6,040 nt of DNA from Verrucomicrobiia bacterium (GTDB taxonomy: Bacteria; Verrucomicrobiota; Verrucomicrobiia; JABWAM01): positions 1-6,040 of the forward strand of contig JABWAM010000150.1 of assembly GCA_013360985.1 (NCBI GenBank), given 5' to 3'. The notes beneath the pieces are model-generated. The model was not told the DNA's origin and searched no databases. It saw nothing but the letters and a program-made list of their open reading frames with translations. Positions 1 to 5,848 of the stretch are shown here, in pieces (position 1 is the stretch's first letter; each line of letters starts with the position of its first letter). Both the position numbers and the translations under genes were made by a program.

Positions 1-54
1 CGACGCGCAGTGATGCGCGGCGGCGACGCGGCCCGCCGGAGCTTCGGCCGCCCG

Positions 55-405
55 TCAGCGCCCCGAACCGTGTTCTTTTTTGAGCTTTCGCGCGCCGCGG
101 CGATTGCGGGAGAGGGAGCGCCCCTTGCGGCGGCGAAGTTCCGTGGAGAGTTTTTCGGTGACGGCGTCGATCGCCGCGTAGAGATCGTAGTCGCGCGTCT
201 CGGCGTGGATATCCGGGCCGGGCAACGCGAGATGGACTTTGACGAGGAAGCGGTGGCGCATGCCGCGGCTCTCTGCGTGGCCGAGGGCCACATGGGCGCC
301 GATGATCTCGTGGGTGTGCTCTTCGAGGTTGCTGATGCGCGTGGCGATGTAGCCGTGAATGGCGGCGGTGAGACGAATGTTTCGCGGGCTGATGTGGATT
401 TGCAT
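55..405 (-). CDS. hpf: Short-form ribosome hibernation promoting factor (HPF/RaiA family)
   Basis: A 116-residue protein of the HPF/YfiA family. These proteins bind the decoding region of the 30S subunit in stationary phase, block tRNA and mRNA binding and help preserve idle ribosomes. The beta-alpha-beta-beta-beta-alpha body covers about residues 1-95. It opens with MQIHISPRNIRLT and ends in the conserved helix DLYAAIDAVTEKLSTELRRR, the family signature. The tail, residues ~93-116, is rich in Arg and Lys. There is no C-terminal dimerisation domain of the long HPF form, so direct formation of 100S dimers by this protein alone is not expected. The start is the ATG at 403-405, which gives the family N-terminus. 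No purine-rich ribosome site precedes it; the leader is C/T-rich. It lies 63 nt after nuoE on the same strand and may share its transcript. Family assignment is secure; short-HPF versus RaiA-like activity cannot be told apart. Confidence 0.93.
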   Translation of the reverse strand: MQIHISPRNIRLTAAIHGYIATRISNLEEHTHEIIGAHVALGHAESRGMRHRFLVKVHLALPGPDIHAETRDYDLYAAIDAVTEKLSTELRRRKGRSLSRNRRGARKLKKEHGSGR

Positions 406-415
406 GAGGCGAAGA

Positions 416-435
416 GGGGTGAGGGGTTGGGGGGG
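416..435 (+). other. G-rich tract with G-quadruplex pattern between nuoE and hpf
   Basis: The plus strand reads GGGG-TGA-GGGG-TT followed by a run of seven G, which supplies four runs of at least three G with loops of 1-3 nt. That fits the usual G-quadruplex pattern. It lies in the 63-nt gap between nuoE and hpf, on the template strand for both, so the mRNA is C-rich and nearly free of G here. Whether it folds, or affects transcription between the two genes, is unknown. Confidence 0.5.
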
Positions 436-468
436 TGATGCCGAAGCGTCAGGCGTTGGGAAAAGAGA

Positions 469-939
469 TCAAGGGCACGCGTCGAGGATTTGGTCCGCCT
501 TTTCTGGCGTGACGTTTTCGTGGAGCGTGTCGTTGACCATCAGCACCGGCGCGCAATTGCAGGAGGCGAGACACTCGACTTCCGAGACGGTGAAACGCCC
601 GTCGGGCGTGATCTCGTCGAGTCCGACGCCCAGTTTGCGGAGGAGATGGTCGCGGAGAGGTTCCGCGTCGCGCAGCGCGCAGGAGAGGGTGCGGCACACC
701 TTGAGGTGATGTCGTCCGACGGGTTTTTGTCGGAACATGGGATAGAAGGTGACGAGTTCGAGGATCTGGACCGGTTTCAGGCCGAGGCGTTCGGCGGCCC
801 ATTCCATCGCTTCCTTCGAAATGAAGCCGTAGGTCTCCTGGATCAGGTGAAGGATCGGCATCGCGGCGGAGCGCGGTTCCGGATATTTTTCGACGATTTG
901 CGCGGCTTGACGGTCGAGGCTGGAGAGGGGCGGAGGCAT
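469..939 (-). CDS. nuoE: NADH-quinone oxidoreductase subunit E (24 kDa [2Fe-2S] subunit)
   Basis: A 156-residue thioredoxin-like [2Fe-2S] protein, the 24 kDa subunit of the peripheral NADH-dehydrogenase module of respiratory complex I, where it partners NuoF at the cytoplasmic face of the membrane. A helical N-terminal part (about residues 8-65) contains the typical stretch from VEKYPEPRSAAMPILHLIQE to ILELVTFYPMF. The four cluster ligands are visible as Cys82 and Cys87 (VCRTLSC) and Cys123 and Cys127 (VECLASC), the family spacing. An extra Cys129 follows. The start ATG at 937-939 lies 3 nt beyond the upstream oxidoreductase stop and has no clear Shine-Dalgarno site, so translational coupling is likely. 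The unusual point is context: nuoF does not follow, and hpf does. Homologous subunits also occur in NAD-dependent formate dehydrogenases and hydrogenases, so a partner other than complex I is possible. Family confidence is high, complex assignment moderate. Confidence 0.9.
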   Translation of the reverse strand: MPPPLSSLDRQAAQIVEKYPEPRSAAMPILHLIQETYGFISKEAMEWAAERLGLKPVQILELVTFYPMFRQKPVGRHHLKVCRTLSCALRDAEPLRDHLLRKLGVGLDEITPDGRFTVSEVECLASCNCAPVLMVNDTLHENVTPEKADQILDACP

Positions 940-942
940 GGA

Positions 943-1923
943 TCAGCGGGCGAGCGCTTCGGCCGCGCCGCTTTCGGCGGCTCGGAGAACGGCTTCGGTG
1001 ACGCGAACGGCTTCGACGCCCGCGGCGCCGTCGGCCAGAGGTTGAGCGCGCGACGCGAGGCTGTCGAGAAAAGCCTTGAGCTCGACCTTGAGCGGTTCGG
1101 CGGACTCGACGGGAAGGATGGTGGCGCCCTCCTCGACGGCCTTCCAGGCGCGGCCTTCTTGGACGTGGCGGTTGGCGAAGAGCTTGAGTCGGTCCTGCTT
1201 CGCTCCGTAGTCGAGGAGCGCGGCGCCCTTCGTGCCGACGACGAGGACGTCGCGCGCCTTGAGCGGGGAAAAGTAGCCGCATTCGATTTCGCCAAAAACT
1301 CCGTCGTAATCGAGCCAGACCCAGGCGTTGTCCTCCATGCCGCGCCCCAAGACATCGAGGAAACGCGCCCGCGCCACGCGAGGGGAACGCCCAAGGAGAT
1401 GGGTGAAGAGGTCCACGAAATGGATGCCGTCGGCCAGCATGACGCCCGAGTCCATGCGGGGGCGTTTGAAGCCGCTGAAGTTCCCCTTGAGCCAGCGGAT
1501 GTCCCCGAGGCGACCGGAGGCGAGGACGTCGCGCAGCGCGGCTGTCGCGGGATCGTAGCGGAAGATGTGGCCCACCTGGAGGATGCGTCCGGCGGCGGCG
1601 GCCCGGCGGACGAGGTCGTTCCCCTCAGAGGCCGTGAGGGTGATCGGCTTCTCGACGAAGACGTCTTTGCCGGCGGCAAAGGCTTCGGCGCAGAGCGCGT
1701 GATGGGTTTCGGCGGGAGTGACGACATCCACCGCGTCCACGCGTTCGAGAAATTCTTTCGCGGAACAGCCGAGGCGCGCGCGAGGAACGCCAGCCTCGGC
1801 GCATTTCTCCAGAGTTTTTTCGTTCGCATCGGCGACCCAGAGTTCCACGCCCAAGGCGAGCCAGGTCCGGAGGTGGTTGGCGCCCCAGCGTCCCGCGCCG
1901 ATGAGAAGGATTTTTGCGGCCAT
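943..1923 (-). CDS. Gfo/Idh/MocA-family NAD(P)-dependent oxidoreductase
   Basis: A 326-residue cytoplasmic dehydrogenase of the glucose-fructose oxidoreductase / inositol dehydrogenase family, which oxidises or reduces hydroxyl groups of sugars and cyclitols with NAD(P). The Rossmann half begins MAAKILLIGAGRWGANH, with the glycine-rich nucleotide loop at residues 9-17. The family EKP motif is at residues 91-93 (VFVEKPITL), containing the usual catalytic lysine. The DGIH motif at 165-168 gives the Asp and His expected near the active site. The C-terminal part (about 120-326) is the alpha/beta dimer and substrate domain. The open frame extends 30 codons upstream, but that extension runs into the repeat, and the ATG at 1921-1923 gives the proper family N-terminus with a GAGGA site 6 nt upstream. 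The stop lies 3 nt before nuoE. The family has many substrates, and neither the sequence nor the neighbours identify this one. Confidence 0.92.
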   Translation of the reverse strand: MAAKILLIGAGRWGANHLRTWLALGVELWVADANEKTLEKCAEAGVPRARLGCSAKEFLERVDAVDVVTPAETHHALCAEAFAAGKDVFVEKPITLTASEGNDLVRRAAAAGRILQVGHIFRYDPATAALRDVLASGRLGDIRWLKGNFSGFKRPRMDSGVMLADGIHFVDLFTHLLGRSPRVARARFLDVLGRGMEDNAWVWLDYDGVFGEIECGYFSPLKARDVLVVGTKGAALLDYGAKQDRLKLFANRHVQEGRAWKAVEEGATILPVESAEPLKVELKAFLDSLASRAQPLADGAAGVEAVRVTEAVLRAAESGAAEALAR

Positions 1924-1929
1924 GAGCAG

Positions 1930-1934
1930 TCCTC
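1930..1934 (-). promoter_or_regulatory. Shine-Dalgarno site for the oxidoreductase gene
   Basis: GAGGA on the minus strand, 6 nt before the ATG at 1921-1923. It supports that start over the upstream in-frame ATG at 2011-2013. It is the only well-placed Shine-Dalgarno sequence I see among the five genes of this window. Confidence 0.7.
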
Positions 1935-1972
1935 GATTCAATCCTCGGAACGATCCGGAAATCAAGCGGGAA

Positions 1973-2158
1973 GGGCGCTCTTCAATCTCCGCGGAAGGCG
2001 TGGAGGGGTCCATCCTCGGTCGAGGAACATGCGACGCCCTCGCAACATTTTGAGCTCAGGCCGCTGCCGCGGCGCCGCCGGCGGCGGCGCCCTCCCTCGC
2101 TTCGCGACCGAGCGGATTTTTCCCAAGCACGGACGGGGAAAAGGGAGGACGAGGCCGC
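1973..2158 (+). repeat. Interspersed repeat, long copy A
   Basis: From 1983 to 2158 this sequence aligns along its length with 5866-6040 at roughly three quarters identity by eye, with only short gaps. The longest shared exact block is 26 nt (2082-2107 and 5965-5990). Its first 28 nt (1973-2000) recur exactly at 2280-2307. Internal structure includes a small inverted repeat, CCTCG-GT-CGAGG (2014-2025), a strong GC hairpin (2071-2091) and a conserved CGAGCGGATTTT segment (2109-2120). It begins 50-60 nt upstream of the oxidoreductase start codon. No coding capacity or transposase is visible. It could be a non-autonomous mobile element or a structured regulatory or terminator-like repeat; the family is not one I can name. 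Confidence 0.85.
2071..2091. repeat. GC-rich perfect hairpin inside repeat copy A
   Basis: GGCGCCGCC (2071-2079) and GGCGGCGCC (2083-2091) are exact reverse complements separated by GGC, giving a 9-bp stem with a 3-nt loop. The equivalent hairpin in copy B is at 5954-5974, with one C-to-T change that becomes a G-U pair. No T-run directly follows on either strand, so it is not a textbook intrinsic terminator. Confidence 0.7.
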
Positions 2159-2279
2159 CGGCCGAGCCGTCGCACCCTTCTTATGGGGAGTCTGGAATCT
2201 CGACACGACCCACCCCTCCGATCCTCCATGGATGATGATGAGGGTTGCCCTCTGAAAATCGAGCTGATCCGTGGATTTG

Positions 2280-2322
2280 GGGCGCTCTTCAATCTCCGCG
2301 GAAGGCGGAGGGAAGGCCCATC
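2280..2322 (+). repeat. Interspersed repeat, short copy C
   Basis: Bases 2280-2307 are identical to 1973-2000 of copy A over 28 nt. Similarity then continues weakly through a CCATCC block (2318-2323) shared by all three copies and fades after that. It is the left end of the repeat only, in the same orientation as A and 307 nt to its right. It lies about 160-200 nt upstream of the CBM9-like gene. It is probably a truncated or decayed copy; the right boundary is approximate. Confidence 0.7.
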
Positions 2323-2484
2323 CGACGCGGAGAAGCGCGCCGTCCCGCCGCCGCTCTCGTCATGGTCGGGACGTCATGTCGTCTGCCATTCCGTCCGTTC
2401 TGGGGATCTGGGGAGGGTCGCGCGACTGCGGGTCGTTCGCGAATCCGGGCTTTCTTTGCCGAGGAAACTCCGCAAAATGCCGCG

Positions 2485-3144
2485 ATGATCTATCGCGTCG
2501 CGCGGGCTTCGACGTCGTCGGTTTTCGACGCGGATTGGCGCAGGCCGGTTTGGGCCGCGGCGGAAACGTTGGAGTTGAAACATCACATGGGCGAACGCCC
2601 GGCGCATTTTCCCAAGACGCAGGCGCGGCTGGTTTACGACGCGGAGGCGATCCAGGGGATCTTTCGCGTCGAAGACCGCTGGGTTCGCGCCGTGGCGGAA
2701 AAGAATCAGGACAACGTTTGTCGCGACAGTTGCGTCGAGTTCTTTTTCACGACCGGCGCGGACCTCGGGCGCGGCTACTTCAACTTCGAGATCAACTGCG
2801 GCGGCGTGTTCCTCTTCCGGTGGCAGCGCGCGCAAGGAAGGGAAGCGCGCGCGCTGACCGAGGAGGAGTGCGGGCGGATCGCGGTGGTTTCCACGCTGCC
2901 GCGGCGCGTGACGCCGGAGATCGCGGCGCCGACGACCTGGCAGATCGCGTTCCGCGTTCCGTTCGACATTTTGGAAAGGTATTCGGAGGTCAGCCGTCCC
3001 GCGCGCGGCGCGACGTGGCGCGCCAACTTCTACAAGTGCGGGAGCGACACCTCGCGTCCGCATTGGCTGACTTGGGCGCCCGTAGACTTTCCGAAGCCGC
3101 AGTTTCATCTGCCGGAATTCTTCGGCGAGCTCGCGTTTGCGTGA
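2485..3144 (+). CDS. Carbohydrate-binding family 9-like (CBM9/DOMON-like) protein
   Basis: A 219-residue protein made of a single CBM9-like beta-sandwich, a fold that usually binds sugars or polysaccharide ends. Family-type segments are LKHHMGERPAHFPKTQARLV (~31-50), GIFRVEDRWVRAV (~58-70), NVCRDSCVEFFFT (~77-89), GYFNFEINCGG (~97-107), and a C-terminal HWLTWAPVDFPKPQFHLPEF (~193-212). I see no signal peptide, membrane segment or linked catalytic domain, so it is predicted to be cytoplasmic. The frame is open 80 codons further upstream, but that part runs through repeat copy C and has unrelated composition, so I chose the ATG at 2485. It has no close Shine-Dalgarno site: a GAGGAA lies 18 nt away. 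A tiny frame (ATG at 2477) ends in an ATGA overlap with this start, probably by chance. It converges on the 6S RNA gene. Fold assignment is good; ligand and role are unknown. Confidence 0.85.
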   Translation: MIYRVARASTSSVFDADWRRPVWAAAETLELKHHMGERPAHFPKTQARLVYDAEAIQGIFRVEDRWVRAVAEKNQDNVCRDSCVEFFFTTGADLGRGYFNFEINCGGVFLFRWQRAQGREARALTEEECGRIAVVSTLPRRVTPEIAAPTTWQIAFRVPFDILERYSEVSRPARGATWRANFYKCGSDTSRPHWLTWAPVDFPKPQFHLPEFFGELAFA

Positions 3145-3151
3145 GGGGGAC

Positions 3152-3169
3152 AAAAAACCCCGCCCTGCC
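3152..3169 (-). terminator. Probable 3' end and U-tract terminator of the 6S RNA
   Basis: On the minus strand GGCAGGG, the 3' arm of the 6S closing stem (3169-3163), is followed by CGGGG and six T residues (3157-3152). The U-run directly after a GC-rich arm suggests intrinsic termination, although the pairing partner is distal (3323-3329) and not a local hairpin. It would also stop any pheT transcript reading through and protect the convergent CBM9-like gene. Confidence 0.6.
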
Positions 3170-3333
3170 GTAGGAGGACGAGAACTTTGAACCCTGGGTT
3201 ACAGGGTGGGTGACCGCCCCGGCGCATTCGACTTCCCGAGAAGGGCGTGTCGGTCGCGACAGGAGAGGGGTCCCCTTGTGCAAACTATCGGCTCAAAGAG
3301 TATCCGTCCGATTCACGAACAGGGCAGGGAAAT
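3158..3333 (-). ncRNA. ssrS: 6S RNA (RNA polymerase-sequestering regulatory RNA)
   Basis: 6S RNA imitates an open promoter, binds housekeeping RNA polymerase holoenzyme and is released by synthesis of a short product RNA. Visible structure on the minus strand, outside to inside: closing pairs CCCTGCC (3329-3323) with GGCAGGG (3169-3163); GGACG (3309-3305) with CGTCC (3180-3176); a 9-bp helix CTTTGAGCC (3298-3290) with GGTTCAAAG (3193-3185) containing one G-U; a central bubble; and an apical arm closed by GACCG/CGGTC. The 3' side of the bubble carries the small hairpin ACCCTG-TAACC-CAGGGT (3207-3191), as other 6S RNAs do, and it partly competes with the inner helix. The segment TGAGCCGATA matches the Escherichia coli 6S segment around the product-RNA start, from memory. 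Length about 175 nt is typical. It lies 20 nt after the pheT stop on the same strand. Both ends are approximate. Confidence 0.87.
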
Positions 3334-3337
3334 GATA
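3332..3337 (-). promoter_or_regulatory. Candidate -10 box near the 6S RNA 5' end
   Basis: TATCAT differs from TATAAT at one base and lies between the pheT stop and the 6S RNA. No good -35 hexamer is found at 16-18 nt. A start 6-7 nt downstream would also cut into the outer closing stem. It may be coincidental, with the RNA instead processed from a pheT transcript or started from another site. Confidence 0.3.
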
Positions 3338-3352
3338 AAGAACAGGGGGCGA

Positions 3353-5803
3353 TCACTCCCGAGTTTCCACTCCGAGATCGGCCTTGAGATCTGCGGTGAT
3401 TCTCGCATGGATTTCGTTGACTTCAAGGTCTTTCAAGGTTTTTTCTCCGCTGCGATACATCATCGAGTAGGCGAGCGACTTCTTTCCCGCGCCGAGTTTT
3501 TCCGAGGTGAACACGTCGAAGAGGGTGAGGTTTTCCAAAAGGACTCCTTTCGGCGCCGCATGACGTTGGGCGAGGGCGCAAATCTTCTCGGCAATGGTTG
3601 CGTGGAGCATCGCGGCGGATGCGATCAGCGCGAGGTCGCGGCGAATGGCGGGAAACGCGGGCCAGGCGCAATATCGCGGCGGGCCGTCGGCTTCGCCTTG
3701 GAGCGAAGCGAGCGCGATTTCGGCGTAGAACGCGGACGCGGGGAGTTTTTGCGGGAGGAGCAAGCGCGCGGGGAGACGCCCGAAATGGCCTTCCGCCGTC
3801 GCGCCGCCCGATTGGAGCGTGGCGCCGAGGTCGAGGTGCGCGGGGAGTTGGCCCTCCGGATCCACGGTCAAGCCGCCGGGCACGCGGAGGATGCGCGCCA
3901 TTTCATCAAGGATGCCTCGGAGATCGTGCGCGTCCCACGGGTGCATTTTGCCGCCATCCTCCCAGGAGGCGAGCGAGGGGCGGGCGCCGACGAGGAGGAT
4001 GCCGAGCGCGGCGCGTTCGGAGGCCTGGCCGTTCGTCTCTCTGAAAATCTGGCCAATCTCGAAAAGGGAAACTCCGTGAGCGCCGCCGGCGAGGCTGCGC
4101 GCCGCGGCGTCGAGCAGGCCGCCGAGGAGGCTTGGGCGGAGGCAGTCCATTTCGCTGGAGAGCGGGTTGGCCAGCAGGAGGGGATCGAGGGAGCGATCGG
4201 GATGAATTTCCCGCGCGCGGTGCGAGGCGACCACCGAATACGTGATCGCCTCATTCAATCCGAGCGCGGTGAGAGCGTCGCGGACTCGGCCCGCGAACGT
4301 GAATGCGGCGCTTTCGTGCGCCGAGGAGAGCGGCGCGCGCGCGAGGCGTCCGGGGATGTTCCCGATTCCGTGCATGCGGACGACTTCTTCGATGAGATCG
4401 GCTTCGCGTTCGAGATCGGGGCGCCAGGAGGGAGGGGTTGCCCGGCAGGCGTCTCCGCGATCCTCCTCCGCGACCTCGCAGCCGAGGCGGCGGAGCGCGC
4501 CGACGGTTTCGGCGGCGGGAATGGATTTTCCGGCGAGGAGCGCCACGCGCGCGTGGCGGCAGGAGATCGAACGCCGCGCGGGCGACGGGGCGCGCGCATC
4601 CACGAGCGGGCCCTCGATGCGTCCGCCGCAGAGGTCGAGGATGAGGGCGGTCGCGCGAAGCGAAGCCCAGTCCGCCAACTCGGGATCCACGCCGCGTTCG
4701 AAGCGATAGGAAGAATCGGTGGAGACGGCGAGCGCCTTGGAGGCGCGGCGAATGGCCGCGGGCTGGAAGGTCGCCGATTCGAGAAGGAGGTTGACGGTAT
4801 GGGGCGAAACGGCGGTCTCGCTCCCTCCGATGACGCCCGCCAGGGCAACGGGACGCTCGCGGTCGGCGATGACGAGCATCTCGGGTTTTAGCGCGCTCTC
4901 GATTTCGTCGAGGCGGCGGATTTTTTCGCCTTCGCGGGCGCCGCGCACGACGATCTCGCCGCCGCGGAGAAGATCGAGATCGAAGGCGTGCAGCGGTTGG
5001 CCGATTTCCAAGAGGACATAGTTGGTGATGTCCACCACGTTGGAGATCGCGCGGCGGCCGAGCGCCTCGATGCGGCGGCGGAGCCAGTCGGGACTCGGGC
5101 CAATTTTTATCCCGCGGATGACGCGCGCGGTGTAACGCGGACAGCGGAGGGAGTCCTCGACGCGAACAGGGAAGGCCGCCGAGAGAGGATCGACCTCGCG
5201 AAGCGCGCGCTCGTGCTCGCGCGGAAGGAGGCGCCGCGGATCGGGCGGAGGCAGCCCCGCGAGCGCGGCGAGTTCGCGCGCCATGCCGAGGTGGCTGAGT
5301 AGGTCCGGGCGATTCGGCGTGATTTCCAGATCGAGCAGGACGTCGTGGAGCCCCAGGAATTCCGCGAGAGGTTTTCCCACGGGCGCGTCGGCGGAGAGGA
5401 TCATCAGCCCTTGCGCTTCCTCGGAAAGCCCGAGCTCCTTCGGCGAACACAGCATCCCTTCGGAGTCCACGCCGCGCAGTTTGGTTCGGGCGATCTCCAT
5501 TCCGTTGGGGAGCTTCGCGCCCGGCTGGGCGAGGGGAACCTTGTCGCCGACTCGATAGTTTTTCGCGCCGCAGACGATCTGGGCTTTCCCCGCGCCGGTT
5601 TCGACTTCGCAAACCGAGAGGCGATCCGCGTTGGGATGTTTCTGAGAAGCGAGAATTCGCGCGACGATCACGCGGTCGAGCCCCTGCCCTTGGGGCGCGA
5701 CGCCTTCGACCTCGACGCCTCCCATGGTGAGGCGCTCGACAATTTCCTCGGCGCTCCAGGACACGGGAGCGAACTCTTTGATCCAGTTGAGGGAAAATCT
5801 CAT
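3353..5803 (-). CDS. pheT: Phenylalanyl-tRNA synthetase beta subunit
   Basis: An 816-residue beta chain of the (alpha-beta)2 phenylalanyl-tRNA synthetase, which charges tRNA-Phe in the cytoplasm; the catalytic site itself is on the alpha chain. Domains in order: N-terminal B1 region (1-40, MRFSLNWIKEF); EMAP/OB-type tRNA-binding domain (about 42-150, with KHPNADRLSVCEV and CGAKN); B3/B4 editing domain (about 210-385, with NVVDITNYVLLEIGQPLHAF at 255-274 and SYRFERGVDPE at 365-375); B5 domain (about 408-480, ending IEEVVRMHGI); catalytic-like core (about 495-690); and C-terminal FDX-ACB anticodon-binding domain (about 712-806, with AIRRDLALI). All expected parts are present and the length is normal. 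The start ATG at 5801-5803 gives the family N-terminus; no Shine-Dalgarno site precedes it. pheS is not next to it upstream within the 237 nt visible. The 6S RNA gene follows 20 nt after its stop. Confidence 0.98.
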   Translation of the reverse strand: MRFSLNWIKEFAPVSWSAEEIVERLTMGGVEVEGVAPQGQGLDRVIVARILASQKHPNADRLSVCEVETGAGKAQIVCGAKNYRVGDKVPLAQPGAKLPNGMEIARTKLRGVDSEGMLCSPKELGLSEEAQGLMILSADAPVGKPLAEFLGLHDVLLDLEITPNRPDLLSHLGMARELAALAGLPPPDPRRLLPREHERALREVDPLSAAFPVRVEDSLRCPRYTARVIRGIKIGPSPDWLRRRIEALGRRAISNVVDITNYVLLEIGQPLHAFDLDLLRGGEIVVRGAREGEKIRRLDEIESALKPEMLVIADRERPVALAGVIGGSETAVSPHTVNLLLESATFQPAAIRRASKALAVSTDSSYRFERGVDPELADWASLRATALILDLCGGRIEGPLVDARAPSPARRSISCRHARVALLAGKSIPAAETVGALRRLGCEVAEEDRGDACRATPPSWRPDLEREADLIEEVVRMHGIGNIPGRLARAPLSSAHESAAFTFAGRVRDALTALGLNEAITYSVVASHRAREIHPDRSLDPLLLANPLSSEMDCLRPSLLGGLLDAAARSLAGGAHGVSLFEIGQIFRETNGQASERAALGILLVGARPSLASWEDGGKMHPWDAHDLRGILDEMARILRVPGGLTVDPEGQLPAHLDLGATLQSGGATAEGHFGRLPARLLLPQKLPASAFYAEIALASLQGEADGPPRYCAWPAFPAIRRDLALIASAAMLHATIAEKICALAQRHAAPKGVLLENLTLFDVFTSEKLGAGKKSLAYSMMYRSGEKTLKDLEVNEIHARITADLKADLGVETRE

Positions 5804-5818
5804 CGGCGTCGTCGCGGC

Positions 5819-5847
5819 ACGCTACGGAAAACCTTGGATGAGGTCAA
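5819..5847 (-). promoter_or_regulatory. Probable sigma-70-type promoter of pheT
   Basis: On the minus strand TTGACC (5847-5842), five of six matches to the -35 consensus, is followed after exactly 17 nt by TAGCGT (5824-5819), a weaker -10 that keeps the TA...T frame. The -10 ends 15 nt before the pheT ATG, so a normal start point would leave a leader of only about 8 nt. That agrees with the lack of a Shine-Dalgarno site. It lies between repeat copy B and the gene. Confidence 0.55.
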
Positions 5848-5848
5848 C

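Larger units (their letters stand above)
1924..2484. other. 561-nt non-coding region between divergent genes, holding repeat copies
   Basis: Open frames here are low-complexity Arg/Ala/Gly-rich translations of GC-rich repeat DNA and resemble no family I know. The region contains the long repeat copy A (1973-2158) and a short copy C (2280-about 2322). I see nothing recognisable in 2159-2279 or in 2323-2484 apart from short chance palindromes such as TCCATGGA at 2225-2232. It must also hold the promoters of the divergent oxidoreductase and CBM9-like genes, but I could not place either convincingly. Confidence 0.75.

Noticed and set aside
440..455. UUCG-loop hairpin after the nuoE stop as a terminator
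   Set aside because: The stem is short, contains a C-A mismatch on the transcribed strand and has no T-run following it.
1936..1965. Possible promoter TTGATT-18-TTGAAT upstream of the oxidoreductase gene
   Set aside because: The implied transcription start would fall within or beyond the Shine-Dalgarno site of that gene, so the two signals conflict, and the hexamers are weak.
490..2235. Very long plus-strand open frame (581 codons) opposite nuoE and the oxidoreductase gene
   Set aside because: It is an antisense shadow of two well-supported minus-strand genes in GC-rich DNA, and its translation has no recognisable family.
2056..2292. Short Arg/Ala/Gly-rich open frames on both strands in the repeat region
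   Set aside because: They are low-complexity translations of a GC-rich structured repeat; frames are not preserved between copies A and B.
1973..2323. Repeats as a CRISPR array
   Set aside because: Only two exact units 307 nt apart, with no regular spacers and no cas genes in view.
3145..3161. GGGG...CCCC hairpin after the CBM9-like gene as its terminator
   Set aside because: The stem is only four pairs with an A-rich loop and no downstream T-run on the plus strand; the A-run is better explained as the U-tract of the 6S gene.
2990..3283. Minus-strand 97-codon open frame over the gap between the convergent genes
   Set aside because: It is a chance translation of the 6S RNA and of the opposite strand of the CBM9-like gene.
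3206..4891. Long plus-strand open frame (561 codons) opposite pheT
   Set aside because: Antisense shadow of the unambiguous pheT gene; it also starts inside the 6S RNA.
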